Shown: piece after piece, positions 50,601 to 60,830 of the stretch | How positions within the stretch are numbered: the first letter of the stretch is position 1 | How the letters are laid out: every line of letters starts with the position of its first letter | NCBI RefSeq assembly: GCF_032854445.1 | Contig: NC_088301.1 | Location: 15,622,281-15,686,280 of the forward strand | DNA length: 64,000 nucleotides | Reading direction: 5' to 3' | Source of the DNA: Liolophura sinensis | Lineage: Eukaryota; Mollusca; Polyplacophora; Chitonida; Chitonidae | Position numbers and translations under genes: made by a program | Notes under the pieces: generated by a model | The model's input: only the letters and a program-made list of their open reading frames with translations | The model's database searches: none | What the model was told of the DNA's origin: nothing

Positions 50601-52409
50601 TTGATTAACACAACAATCATTTAAATTAATAAACTTGTTTGTGGTTGTGTTCCAGAGTATAAACCTGGCCGGAGTGGCCTTATTCCTTATACTGCTCACC
50701 TACACTACCACCTACGCTAGCTCTCTCTTCTGCATGGCCATGTGCATCTGTTGTTCTGGCTTCCACAACAGTGGCATCGCAGTCAACCCTCAGGATATAG
50801 CTCCTGGCTCAGCAGGATCTGTGTTTGGTGAGTACCAGGATAGACAACAGTGACTACCGGTACTGGTTCAGAAATTAAGGAGCTACACCTGTGTCAAAAT
50901 CTCAATGTCTTTATGAAAGTAGGTTGAATGATAAGAATTGAGATTGGTCTGATTTGTTTCCTAAATTGTAAAAAGAAATGAGCAGAGTATTGAATCCGCT
51001 TTTGTGAGTTTCAGAAATAAGTAGTTAACAGCGCTTATGGTGTTGTTTTCATTGAAGGCCTCTTGTCTCCCAAATATATTGCAGACAAGTCTATATAGTA
51101 CATGGAGGAAAGTTTTTCAGTAACTTGCCAAAAGTCAATCCTTTTTCCCAGGCCTGCACCCATAAAAACGATTGCCATCAGAAAGTTGAAAAATTATTGA
51201 ACATGGCATTAAACAAGAGTCAAATAAATAAGTAAATACATGTAAATTTGTGGGTAAATATGAAAATAAATGAGTTTATTGGTCATGGGCACTATATTTT
51301 CTGACATTAGGATCTCTCTCATTTATACACTTTTGACGTTTTTTTTTTTTTTTTTAACTGTCTTATTTTTGATTCTTTGTACAGGTATCATGAACATGGC
51401 TGGGGCAATTCCAGGTTAGTCAGACCATGTTAATATTTAGTGTATTTTACCAAAAATTTGGTTTTTAAAGTTGCTTTTCAAAAGGACTTCAAATGATACT
51501 TTTGATGCCATTTGTTTAGTTCTGCTGATAAAAAGGGATCAAACTTCACAAAAAATTCTCAAGTGAACTTGAGATGAATCCGTAAGAATGTGGACGAATC
51601 TGTAAGAATCAAGCAAACCGTCCCTTGATAAATGCTGAACTTCAGGTGAAATACAGTTATTAGGAAAGGAAAGCGAGATTTGCTTTCAGATTAAACTTCT
51701 ATGTAGACTTGGAAATAACTACATCTCTTGTGTGAATGGCTGAAGTCAAGAACTGTTTGTACATGTATTGTGTTAAATATGCCATTCTGTTGTGAGGATG
51801 AAAGATTTACTGTTAGTTGTTGGGTTAGGGGTTTACTGTTTGTGGTTTGATTTAGGGTTGACTGTTTGTGGTTTGGTTAAGGGTTTGCTGTTTGTGATTT
51901 GATCAAGGGTTTACTCTTTGTGGATTGATTATGCATTTACTGTTTGTGGTTTGGTTAAGGGCTTACTGTTTGTGGTTTGGTTAAGCATTCACTGTTTGTG
52001 GCTTGTTTAGGCATTTGCTGTTTGTGGCTTGGTTAAGCAATTAATGTTTGTGGTTTGGTTAAGCATTCACTGTTTGTGGTTGGGTTAAGCATTTACAACC
52101 AGCATTGTCTGGTGACATCCTGAAGGATTGTTTGTATATGTGTTATTTATGATTGCATGTTTTATGGGGGTTGTATATGTGTTATTTATGATTGCAGGAT
52201 TTGTGGGCGTGTATGTGCCTGGTGACATCTTGAAGGATGGTGTTGTATATGTGTTATTTATGATTGCAGGTTTTGTGGGTGTGTACATGGCTGGTCACAT
52301 CTTGGAGGCCACCCACAGTTGGAATGCTGTGTTTAACCAGACAGCCATGGTGTGCCTGTTTGGATGGGTTGTCTACAGCTTGTTTGGCACTGCAAAGAAA
52401 ATTGTCTGA
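38650..52409 (+). CDS. SLC17A9: SLC17A9-like vesicular nucleotide transporter (eleven coding exons, N terminus missing)
   Basis: Spliced exons: 38654(or 38650)-38776, 40022-40241, 44814-44913, 45895-45968, 46991-47165, 48177-48273, 49060-49147, 49706-49740, 50656-50827, 51385-51414, 52270-52409. All introns are GT-AG and phases match at every junction, giving 417 residues plus stop. The family is about 430-440 residues long, so only some 20-30 N-terminal residues are missing. The product is a major-facilitator protein. Hallmarks include a TM1 Y-A-C-R-T-V-M-P, GTVLSSFFWGY in TM2, the S-D-R-I-G-G loop, a TM4 arginine in VISRVMLG, KGWVFNVVPWLVSIPSS, and HNSGIAVNPQDIAPGSAG. By homology it loads ATP and other nucleotides into secretory vesicles using the membrane potential. 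Other SLC17 members (sialin, VGLUT) are less similar at these motifs. Confidence 0.93.
38654..38776 (+). CDS. SLC17A9: SLC17A9-like exon a (first found): TM1
   Basis: Encodes QEKKQWSIALFM, then the first membrane span and the ISKDLEWDKTES loop. The acceptor could be either CAAACAG (exon from 38650, needing two upstream bases) or ACAGACAG (exon from 38654, phase 0); an upstream exon would decide. Donor TCG/GTGAGA. Confidence 0.85.
38836..39407. mobile_element. TTAA-type MITE, family A, copy 1 (intron 1)
   Basis: A 572-bp element flanked by TTAA at 38832-38835 and 39408-39411, with ends AGGAGAAGAAAA and TTTTCTTCTCCT. It lies 60 bp after the donor of exon a. No reading frame for a transposase. 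Confidence 0.9.
40022..40241 (+). CDS. SLC17A9: SLC17A9-like exon b: TM2 to TM4
   Basis: Acceptor TCTATTTCTCAG is preferred over the TTTCTTTTTCAG at 39986, because only it joins ES to GTVLSSFFWG as in the family. Carries the S-D-R-I-G-G motif and the conserved TM4 arginine. Ends in phase 1. Confidence 0.92.
40885..41100 (+). mobile_element. Diverged SINE-like element (related to family 1 at the 3' end)
   Basis: CAGTAACTTACCAAAAGC and TTGAAATGTTCTTGAGTATG, then GGCGTTTAACGACCAT, recall the element at 51.05 kb and the common SINE 3' core. It lacks a long A-rich tail. Confidence 0.5.
41516..42074. mobile_element. TTAA-type MITE, family A, copy 2 (intron 2)
   Basis: A 559-bp element in the same orientation as copy 1, flanked by TTAA at 41512-41515 and 42075-42078. 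The two copies match over almost their whole length. Confidence 0.9.
44814..44913 (+). CDS. SLC17A9: SLC17A9-like exon c
   Basis: Encodes FHYPGFTSMIAKKVSEKERS and the following AFIAAGSHLG, the loop and start of TM5 typical of SLC17 carriers. Preceded by a T-rich tract and CACCAG. Confidence 0.93.
45066..45288. repeat. Two-copy tandem repeat, 120-bp period (intron 3)
   Basis: TTGTTTGCTTTT, TTATATTTCTCTCTT, GGTTGCTTATTTAAAATTAG-like and GTGAAGTA(C/G)CATT blocks occur in order at about 45080 and again 120 bp later. Confidence 0.85.
45305..45478 (+). mobile_element. SINE (family 1), 5'-truncated (intron 3)
   Basis: Starts at GGCTTCCTCCCCGGCTGTGC and contains AACCTGCAGATGGTCATGGG, GGCCGCCGTCGTATAGGTG and the AATCAAATAGATAAATAAAT tail. 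Confidence 0.88.
45895..45968 (+). CDS. SLC17A9: SLC17A9-like exon d: TM5
   Basis: Encodes TLMCGSLGSLLLERYGWESA; the GWxSxFY string is a family hallmark. Phase 2 in, phase 1 out, donor GTAAGT. Confidence 0.92.
46627..46801 (+). mobile_element. SINE (family 1) with intact head, internal deletion, 11-bp target duplication (intron 4)
   Basis: Head CATGGCTCAGATGGTTAGCG with B-box-like GTGAGTCCAAGTC; the middle core is deleted so that CGTACGTGTGAAATATTC is direct. ATTGTTGAACC flanks it at 46616-46626 and 46802-46812. Confidence 0.9.
46991..47165 (+). CDS. SLC17A9: SLC17A9-like exon e: TM6 and central loop
   Basis: Encodes GIGGLAWMLFVRYYLIG, a charged cytoplasmic loop, then VPWLVLFATPAFW entering TM7. 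Confidence 0.92.
47311..47652. repeat. 40-bp minisatellite, about eight units (intron 5)
   Basis: GCATGAACATACATGTACAT starts each unit at 47341, 47381 and every 40 bp to 47581, with a variant unit at 47621. Units are nearly identical, so the array is young. Confidence 0.96.
47698..47725. repeat. (CATA)n microsatellite (intron 5)
   Basis: Seven uninterrupted CATA units. Confidence 0.92.
48177..48273 (+). CDS. SLC17A9: SLC17A9-like exon f: TM7
   Basis: Encodes SLIVGHFCQSNAFYILLSWL and the PSYFHENYPSAK loop. Acceptor TTCTTTACAG, donor AAG/GTAAGC, ends in phase 0. Confidence 0.93.
49060..49147 (+). CDS. SLC17A9: SLC17A9-like exon g: TM8
   Basis: Encodes GWVFNVVPWLVSIPSSIFSG then WFADHLISKG. 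This is the most conserved block of the family. Confidence 0.94.
49706..49740 (+). CDS. SLC17A9: SLC17A9-like micro-exon h
   Basis: 35 nt encoding YSVTLVRKLMA. The V-R-K-L-M string matches the family, and TTCTTCTAG/GTAAGT sites bound it. Confidence 0.9.
49945..50152 (+). mobile_element. SINE (family 1), head partly present (intron 8)
   Basis: Begins near GTGTCACTGTGAGTCCAAG, includes GTCTGTCAGCAACCTGCG, TAATGCTGTCCGCGGTCG and the ATATATAAATAAATAAATA tail. Confidence 0.85.
50656..50827 (+). CDS. SLC17A9: SLC17A9-like exon i: TM9-TM10
   Basis: Encodes SINLAGVALFLILLTYTTTY and later FHNSGIAVNPQDIAPGSAG, the motif that precedes TM10 in this family. Acceptor TGTGTTCCAG. Confidence 0.92.
51055..51240 (+). 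mobile_element. Diverged SINE-like element (intron 9)
   Basis: Shares AAGTTTTTCAGTAACTTGCC with the 40.9-kb element and ends in ATGGCATTAAACAAGAGTC plus AAATAAATAAGTAAATA. Confidence 0.55.
51385..51414 (+). CDS. SLC17A9: SLC17A9-like micro-exon j
   Basis: 30 nt encoding IMNMAGAIP between TTTGTACAG and GTTAGT. Short but required to keep family spacing (human-type N-T-A-G-A). Phase 1 on both sides. Confidence 0.88.
51825..52095. repeat. 26-bp minisatellite, about ten units (intron 10)
   Basis: ACTGTTTGTGGTTTGGTTAA recurs about every 26 bp (for example at 51835, 51861 and 51887) with moderate divergence. It ends 100 bp before the duplicated acceptor of the last exon. Confidence 0.9.
52095..52290 (+). 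repeat. 72-bp tandem duplication containing the last-exon splice acceptor
   Basis: TATATGTGTTATTTATGATT followed by GCAG/GCAT and TTTGTGGG-like sequence occurs three times. The most upstream copy has GCATG instead of GCAGG and has lost its acceptor. The second (exon from 52198) and third (exon from 52270) both keep AG and are in the same frame. Confidence 0.88.
52270..52409 (+). CDS. SLC17A9: SLC17A9-like last exon k: TM11-TM12 and stop
   Basis: Encodes GFVGVYMAGHILEATHSW, the final span and the tail GTAKKIV before TGA at 52407-52409. An equivalent acceptor exactly 72 bp upstream (exon from 52198) would add 24 residues in frame. Confidence 0.9.
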
Positions 52410-53451
52410 AGATCTCATGAACAGAAATTGTTATTCACTTCTACGTCTTGCCACCCTTGTGTTTTGTGGTACGCTCCGACACAGCTGAAATCTTTGACGT
52501 TTATAAACACATTCTTCTCTATGTGTATGATAGTGACAAGCCAAGTCTTTAAAAACCTTCTGTTCATGTTATTATTCTGTCTTTAGCAAGGTTCCATAAA
52601 CCAGACAACTACATGCACGTGATCTGCATTTATTGACTGCAAATGGTTTGTACACACTCAGAAGATAAATAGTGACAAATCTTTGATGTCTATTCTTAGC
52701 TACATTTCAACAGACCTTGCTTTGTAAAGGGGGACAACTCTTGATGAACTAGAGGGCAGAGCAAAGTGAAAACTCACCATACCGCATCTCTGTATACAGT
52801 TAGGTACATTAAGGGTACACACATGTACAACAGAGAATTAATAGCATTATCAGAACTACTTCTGCACAGATCACATACTATACACCATTCTCTTTTGTCT
52901 ATGTGAGTACAAAACAATATTGTTTTGTAATTATACATGTAATTTAATGAAATGAAAGCTGATGTTATCATTATATAGCTGTCAGATTATGCTGTCAAAT
53001 TTGGTTGTGCTAAAAGTTTTTTTTCTTGTCAGTATTGATATATGATACTGTAGCTCTCCTGTGTATGTGTACTGATGGATGGAGAGCTTCAGACAAAATG
53101 CTGCGGATACTGGGCAGCTCCTGTCCAATCCAAAATGAGGCTGTGTGGCAATATGAAGGGTTTCTTTTGGAAGAGTTGGTACATTGTGCACAGCATGATA
53201 AATATTAGCATGATATGGAAGCTGTGGTGAATTTCTTTAAATTTTTTACCTTGAAATTATGCACAAGATGAAGGTTTTTTTGTTGAGCAGATGTCCCTTT
53301 CTTTCTTTCTGTAATGGTTAGCCAAGGATCTGTGTCTTTACAGCTAAGCAAGCCACCCAATTTTGTTATCTGTCGCTCTGTGGTTGTCAGGAGGACTGCA
53401 GTTCGGTATGACAAAACACACAGCTCATATTCATCTATCCAGTAACTTATT
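52410..53451 (+). other. Probable 3' untranslated region of the SLC17A9-like gene
   Basis: No AATAAA occurs before the SINE at 53.45 kb; the first such signals are inside its AAATAAATAAAT tails (53716-53732, 53788-53806). No other gene is seen. Confidence 0.45.
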
Positions 53452-53806
53452 AGATTTGAATCAAGCTTTCACTGGTGTGAAGTTTTATGTCAGGAGCATG
53501 GCGTAATGACCTAGGAGACTCACACCAGTGCGGAAGCTGTGAGTGTAAATCCATCTCATGTTGGCCTCCTCTTCGGCCGTATGTGGGAAGATCAGCCAGC
53601 AGCCTGCAGATGGTCGTGGGTTACCCCTGGGATCTGCCCTGTTTCCTCTCACCATAATGCTTGTTGTCATATCAGTGAAATATTCTTGAGTACGGAGTAA
53701 AACGCCAATCAAATAAATAAATCGTCATAATGCTGGCCCCCATCGTATAAGTGAAATATTCTTGACTTTGGAATAAAACACCAATGAAATAAATAAATAA
53801 ATAAAG
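53452..53806 (+). mobile_element. Variant SINE with alternative head and doubled 3' end
   Basis: Begins AGATTTGAATCAAGCTTTCA rather than with the usual tRNA A-box region, continues GGAGCATGGCGTAATGACCT, then follows the family-1 core to AATCAAATAAATAAAT at about 53731. A second partial 3' end (CATAATGCTGGCCCCCATCG to the AAATAAATAAATAAATAAA tail) follows directly. Confidence 0.82.
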
Positions 53807-54977
53807 TAAGCCAGGAGATTTATCAGGTATCTGGCAAATGGGAGTGAATTACATTGGGCATTCTGAACTCCTCTCACAAAGCAGAAAGATTTCACTGGGG
53901 ACAAATGTCTGGGAATAATATTAAGCACCAGTCAAACAAACGTGTTCACACCTGTCAGATAAATGCATGTATCGAATGTGGGATCATGTCAGAAATCTTA
54001 AAAGAAAGAATGTTTTTTTCTTCAGTGGACTAGTTCAGGTGTTAATGTACTTTATTTTTAATGAGATGTATTGACATCATAGAAATTCAGACATTCACAG
54101 GTGCACACATATTTTTTATATTATATGGATGAGAAAACTGCGTGCTTATTGTCTACCAAAACACTCTTGATTGTATAGATTGCACTTCAACCTACAATGT
54201 AGTAATGATATGTACCTCACTGATTGTTTAGATCATTTCAGCAAATGTCGCAATTGATTTTACTGTATTTCATTTTGTTCCAACCAGATTGCATTTAAAA
54301 AAAAAAAAAAATTCAATTGTCTGTATGCTTTAATTCTGTTCCATGCTTAAGTTACACCTCTTCATCCAGTTGAGTGGATTGGTTTTTTTTTTAATTCTGT
54401 TGAACTAAATGAGGTAAGAAGAATTTTGGTACATGTTTTTATGTGTACACTACTGGAGTTTATTGGGTGTGACAGGAAATTTTGAACATGACAATTAAAA
54501 AGATGTTTTGAAATTTGTTTGGAAGATATGATGATATCCTGTTGAGGAAGATGTGAACCAAGACTAATAATTTGTGCCTACAAGTGAGCATTTTTGCAGG
54601 CAGATCTACCGAAATATTACATTTGGTGTTGACACATATGCTGTTTCCAGTAGGATATCATCCTACCTACCAAAACAAACCTCAAAAGAGCTCAAATCAG
54701 CTGACATGACTGAACAAGCTCTCAAAGTCATGGCTATACATGGAGTGGTACAGCAGATGCATGCAGTTTATTTATGGTAATTTATACATTTATTGTTGTC
54801 TCATCCTTCTCTGTTGCAGATTTATGTGTACATTTAGAAATATATGTACATGATAAGAGTTGCAATGTAGTAGAATAATGTGGGTATTTTGATCTGTATT
54901 GCTCTTGTGACAGTGCACAGATTTTGTTCATGGGGTATCATGATTAATGACATCAATGTACTTATATATTCTACTTA

Positions 54978-54979
<2 letters not shown>
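53807..54979. other. Intergenic or distal 3' flank
   Basis: Short A and T runs near 54296-54312 and 54381-54391; no supported gene. Confidence 0.4.

Positions 54980-55014
<35 letters not shown>
54980..55014. repeat. (AT)n microsatellite, about 17 units
   Basis: AT dinucleotides followed by a T run. Confidence 0.95.
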
Positions 55015-55022
<8 letters not shown>

Positions 55023-57482
55023 TTTGTGGGTTTGAAAATGGTGTGGAAGTGAAGAGAATCTATGAATGTAAGAGTGTAAGAGAATAATAGTTAGTATAGC
55101 TCTTGCACAGAGCTATTAAATAAAAGAGGCCTGCTCTGAACTACCTCCCTTATTACCATACAGCAACTATGACGTAATGCGAGACTAGGTGTTGAGGCGT
55201 GAAACTATGAGAAGTGGGAGCTAACCTGTTAAAACTGGCTGTATGGAGATTATTTCATGAGAGACAAATGTTTTCAACAAAAATGTAAAAAAAAAAAAAA
55301 TACATGTATCAGTCACAGATGTTGAGATATCTTGAATATAGTCTTTATAGTATATAGTTTTTCAGCTCACAGAATCTGGCGAATCTGCCTATTATATTCA
55401 GTCAGCATTAGAGCAAAGATGTTAATATTACCTTGTAATTGATTAAAAAGATACTTCATGTTTTACTCGGCTTTCCAACTAAGTTTACGAAACCAAAACC
55501 TGCCTTAAAGCTTGGCCTTCAACTCATTTATGCTACTTCAACTTGTCATTAGCAGTAGCCATGATATTGAGGTCACACCTAACCAAGATTTACTCACAAA
55601 AAAAAAAAGATACCTTTTAAACAGGAGCTCAAGGGAGGTAATTTGGTAAGGCCCAATTGGAGTAACAGTAGTATTAGAGTGCGATACATTTACTTATATA
55701 CCTGTACATTGGTGATGTCATTAGCACAACCAGTCAAATGCTGAAGTTAAATTATGTACAACTTGGTTCCATTAATGCCTGATAACAATATGCCCTGATT
55801 CTTACACCATTTATTTTGCATTATAGAATAATTATATAATCCAGACCATGGCCGTTACAAAAATAAACTTTTGAGGGCCTAATTAAATTTTTTCTTAATT
55901 TACATGTAATTTAAATTACCTTAATTTAATGTTGGGTTTTCCTTTGATACCAGTACAATCCTTAAAAGTGAAATGTCATAATAGCTAGATGGTAGGGTTC
56001 TTAAAGTCTATCGTTTGCAAACTATTTGTAAGTGTAGTCACCATAAACACTATTATCATTTTGTTATTACTGTTCAGATGTGACTGCAAAAATTATGAAA
56101 GTTGCAATTCATAAGATATTGGCAGAGAACAGCTGATTTTATTGAAGGTTATGGTGTAGACAGCTACCAAACATACATGTACATGTATAGACAGGTGTAT
56201 AGAACACCTTAAAAGCATTTATTTTTTTAGATGTGATTTCAAAACTTTGTGAGCTAAACAGTTATACCCAATGGCAAAATTACTGATTTGAAAGTATGCA
56301 ACGCATCAAAGAATGTTAAATTGTCCAAAATCACAGAGCTTTAATTACAGTGGAGAAGGCATTTTGATGGATATACAATTTCTTGGTTTATTAACGCGAG
56401 CTTAACGACTTTAATTAGGTGTGTACAGTGCCTAAAATTAGCCCTATTTTCCCACCAAATTAATAATGATCCATGCATAACTATTTTCTGTGAAATTGCA
56501 GACAAACAAACAAATTTTAAAGCCACCAAAAGCATTACCTCAATTATATACTGTAGTACTTTAATCTTTTTGCATGTTTCCAAGGTGTAGTGTGTACTCG
56601 AAAGGCCATCTGTGTACACTGATTGGTCAATCAAACCAATGTGGTTTTGTCTCCAAAATCAAATTAAAACTGTGCTTAAACTGCACTGAAAGTATCCCTT
56701 TCGTATGTGAAAAGGTTGAGGAATTTGAGTAGTGGAGATACTGGTGATAAAGTAGGTCTGTCTCATTGGGGGTCTCACGCCCAGATCTATACATGGGGAA
56801 GTACATGTAAACAAATCTTACAGCTCCATAAACAGCAGTGGAGTCTACCTACTGGAATAACAGTACCACTTATGATTGTTCTCTTCTTTACAGGGTTATG
56901 TTATTGAAATCACTGCTATTGTTACTGAAGTAGGTAGGGGGCACTCAGCTATTTTAGGAGTTGAAGATCTCTTTCCATTCACAGAAGTCTAGAGAACCCT
57001 GTTGGAATCTGCGTGCATGCATTCAAGAGATGATTTCTTTTCATTGCTGACTTTCATTCTGACCAGATACAAAAGTGGGTACTTTGCACTGATGTAAATT
57101 GCTGTGTTAAAACTGGAACTCCGATGTCCCCATGTGTCAGTAGACAGGATATCATATTCTGCCAAATATTGTGATAATTACAAATTGACAATGACTATTT
57201 GTACAGTTAGTATATGTGAAGAGGGTAGACAACAGGAAGTTTTTTCTGAGGTGCAAAAATAAATGAGGTTTTTATTGAACATGTATCAGGTTGTTCTGTG
57301 ATCAATATCTCATGTTTATGTTGCATATTGCCTTGAGCCATGCGTGTATGTACATGCATATATTTTAACATTACATGCATGTCAGAACATTGTATGTCGG
57401 GTGCACATGTAGTTTGGTACAGCATCAGTTTTAACATCCTATCATGTCTTGCATGGTGCCTGTGTGAAGGTGCATGAAAATC
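55015..57482. other. Intergenic, no supported gene
   Basis: Open stretches reach at most about 97 codons (56341-56634 minus), with no domain. AT-rich throughout. Confidence 0.45.
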
Positions 57483-57548
57483 CAGTCGTATATGGGAAGG
57501 TCTGCCAGCAACCTACGGATGGGCACGGCTTTTCCCTAGGCCCTGCTC
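57483..57548 (+). mobile_element. SINE core fragment
   Basis: CAGTCGTATATGGGAAGGTC, then TGCCAGCAACCTACGGATGG and a GC-rich stretch. It stops where the variant SINE begins, suggesting insertion into it. Confidence 0.7.
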
Positions 57549-57828
57549 AGATTTGAATCAAGCTTTCGCTGGTGTGTAGTTTTAAGTCAGGAGCATGGCG
57601 TAATGACCTAGGAGACTCTCACCAATGCGGTAGCTGTGAGTGTAAATCCAGCTTGTGTTGGCCTCCTCACAGACCATACGTGGGAAGATCTGCCAGCAGC
57701 CTGCAGATGGTCGTGGGCTTTCTTGAGGTCCAGCACAGTTTCCTCCCACCATAATGCTGGCTGCCTTCATATAAGTGAAATATTCTTGAGTACGGCATGA
57801 AACTCCTAGCAAGTAAATGAAGCTGGAT
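57549..57828 (+). mobile_element. Variant SINE, second copy with the alternative head
   Basis: AGATTTGAATCAAGCTTTCG, GGAGCATGGCGTAATGACCT, GTGAGTGTAAATCCAGC, core, and ATATAAGTGAAATATTCTTG with a short AAGTAAATGAA tail. It shares the unusual head with 53452-53731. Confidence 0.85.
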
Positions 57829-58239
57829 AAGCGTTATGTAGAGCCAGTACTGGCTGGCATATAATGAAGCACTACCTTAATTGATTGAATGCCATGCCAA
57901 AGATGCCAGAGGTCCCTCCCAGGGCTACCAGCACTTGCCCTTTAATTATCCCTCGATAGAATGATCATCAGGCAGGCAGATTGCCCTTTATAAAAATGCA
58001 GCTATAACCAAACTAGAGGTTGAACTCTGGTATCTCGCAAGGTGATATATTTATTTGATGGCATGGTGTTTTACATGTACACCATACTTACATTGTAAAA
58101 ATTTTTCTCCACTCGGGCCATGCCAGACATAAAAAAAGAAAAAGATACTTTTTGCTGCTTTGTTTGGTGTCCCTATAATGTGGCTGTGTGGGGTGTCCTG
58201 TCTGGTGTGTTTGGAATGATGCTCACCCTGCCACAAGAA

Positions 58240-58455
58240 GACACATTACCCTGTGTAGGCCTATATATACATGCTCAATGACTTTAATTCTAGTCATCAT
58301 GTAACTTAGTAGGTGTATGACATTAAAGAACCCCCAAGGAAGCAAGTATATTTCACTCAAACAACAGTGCCCATCACTGGTTAGAAGAAACCATACCCAG
58401 GAACCCACGACCGTCCACAGGTGACTGACAACCTTCTCCCGTACAACCATCTCGC
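58240..58455 (-). mobile_element. Diverged SINE-related element
   Basis: In minus orientation it reads GGTTGTACGGGAGAAGGTTG, TCAGTCACCTGTGGACGG, TCGTGGGTTCCTGGGTATGG, recalling the SINE core. The 3' end differs. Confidence 0.45.
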
Positions 58456-58592
58456 ATATTTGGCGTGGATGTGGTAATTAAAATGAGCATCTAGTCTGCA
58501 CGGCTGTCATCCATGCAGATCCTATTTGCCTAATCTGACATAACATAACACATTTAACACTACACAATTAGCTGGTGATGGTCAAATATTCT

Positions 58593-58735
58593 GCGTGGGA
58601 AGGTCTGCCAGCAACCTGCGGATGGTCGTGCGTTTCCCGAGGGCTCTGCCCGGTTTCCACCCACCATAATGCTGGCCGCTGTCGTATAAGTGAAATATTC
58701 TTGAGTATGGCGTAAAACACCAACCAAATAAATAA
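58593..58735 (+). mobile_element. SINE (family 1), 5'-truncated
   Basis: GCGTGGGAAGGTCTGCCAGC, CGGATGGTCGTGCGTTTCCC, GGCCGCTGTCGTATAAGTG and the AACCAAATAAATAAAT tail. Confidence 0.9.
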
Positions 58736-60771
58736 ATCAAATATTCTGCTTTTTTTTGAGAGAGCAATGCAAGTTTCCTTATATATAGTGTGTTGATTTA
58801 TACTCACTTTGACCAAAAACACAAAACATAAACATTTACTGGTGAGAAAATAAATACATGTAAATTAATAACAATCCTACAATGCAGCGATATAGTATCA
58901 TAAACAAGGGAAATAAACATTATGCATTCATGTACATGTAGGCTAAATATTTTAAAGGTTCTCGGTCAAAATATGCAGGCTTAGGGCAGATTCCATGAAG
59001 ATCACTGGAAACAGAAGCAAATGTGTGTTACCCTTACAGAATTAATAATAATAACCAGAAATACATTCTACTGATCGATTTATATATGCTAAGGAAAAGT
59101 GTACAGTTACTGTGACAGCTAGTAGTTGTAGTTATAATGCCAGGAGGCATTAAAGATATTAAACTGACACTGGACTTCTTTCACAGCAAATATCCAAATC
59201 TCCACTTTGAATTTACTTTCAGCATTCCTGACTTTGACAAGCAAATACTTGTTTGTTCGAATGTTTTCACATTCTCATGAAAGCTTTGTCCTAGCTCCTT
59301 CCATATGAAGGCGTTTGAAAGAGGCTAACCCGGGAAAGTTTGAGTGAACAATTTATATTTACTATAAATCAAATTGTCTGTATTTACCAAGAACAGTTCA
59401 AATTATTGCCTTTCAGTAAATACAACACTCATACCTGCATCGTTCTGTTTAGTGTTTAAATGCTTTTAACGAGTTTTAATTTTGAACACTACCGTGTGCA
59501 AAGACAAGACCAATAATTGTGAAACATATTTGGGTTATTCTACAATAAGAAATTCCATTGGATTTGCATTTATTGATTTTTTGCCAAAAAATACCAGTAT
59601 ATAGCCTCTTTAACCGTCACTCAAAAACATGCATTTGACTAATCACGCATAATATTATCAATATTGTCACAAATACACGCACCCGATGACGTATGTTTCA
59701 CCGAACGAGTGTCCAGAATGATGTCTCCGTAGAGTGTGGTGGGACACCGAGCGTGTGGGACATCCAACCATTTCATCACATTCTGAATATGTCAGTCATA
59801 ATTAAGTGTAGCACAGATGTTTGGCATTAAAATGATAAAAAAAATGAAACTATATGAACTAGAATGTAAACATTAACAATTTTGCCATAATGCAATTAAG
59901 TCAGAAAGTCTATTTTATGATAATCAGGTGCCTATTTGCAGGTACAGGTACACATAAGCACTCTGCATCTTTGCTGTGGGAAACCAGGTGGTAATCAACA
60001 CGAGCTCAATTCTAGCATTTACTGCATGTTGCCCTGAACTGCACGCGCATCACCTGTGTTTTTGTGTGGGTACCAGAATACATTTTTCCTGATGTTCACC
60101 AGAAGGAAGGAATTTTTGGGAGTCTTTTATCAGTAATCTTTCACTCAATGGTAAAAAAAAGTTATTCCAACATTCAGTGTCTTGATTAGAGCTGGAAAAA
60201 AACTTCCTGTGGTGTCAGAAATAGCGTCAGTTCACCTTAGAATTTAAACAATTGAACGTGTTTAAACCTTGTTACAAAAATCCCCAAAACATCAATGAAA
60301 GAAAGTATATTTATGCATAGTTTTAAGTTGTCTATTTAGTAATGCCTACTTTAAATTTTGGAAGTCTTTTCCTTCAAGACACACATAACCAGAACACACA
60401 CAGGTAAAATAAAACTTGTTATTATTTATTATAAATTGAAGTAACAATCGGAACACCAAACAACTGTCAAAATGTTAATTTGTATCTGTTAAAAGATACC
60501 ACTACAGGATACCAGCATAATGTACAAGCTGTAGATTTACAGCGTCGAAAATGCAACGTTGTCACCCCATTGATGGATAAATGGTGACTTTGTTATCTTG
60601 TGTTATTTCTGCACATGTGTAAGACATAACATCACATACATTCTCACACTATTGGTGTGAGAAACTTTACACCGGACTTGCTAGCCTACTACTGGAGAGT
60701 GATTATTTCAAGCAACATGAAATTGAACTGAAAAGAAAACTTTGGTTTTAAGGAAAATGAAGAAAGTTGTG
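58736..60771. other. Intergenic, nothing recognised
   Basis: No frame above about 60 codons and no repeat recognised. Confidence 0.45.
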
Positions 60772-60830
60772 CCAAAAAAAAAAAAAAAAAAAAGAGAAAG
60801 AAAAAAAAAAAAGAGAAAGAAAAAAAGATT
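60772..60830. repeat. Purine-only low-complexity tract
   Basis: A/G only, with poly-A runs separated by GAGAAAG. Predicted lysine-rich peptides across it are artefacts. Confidence 0.9.
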
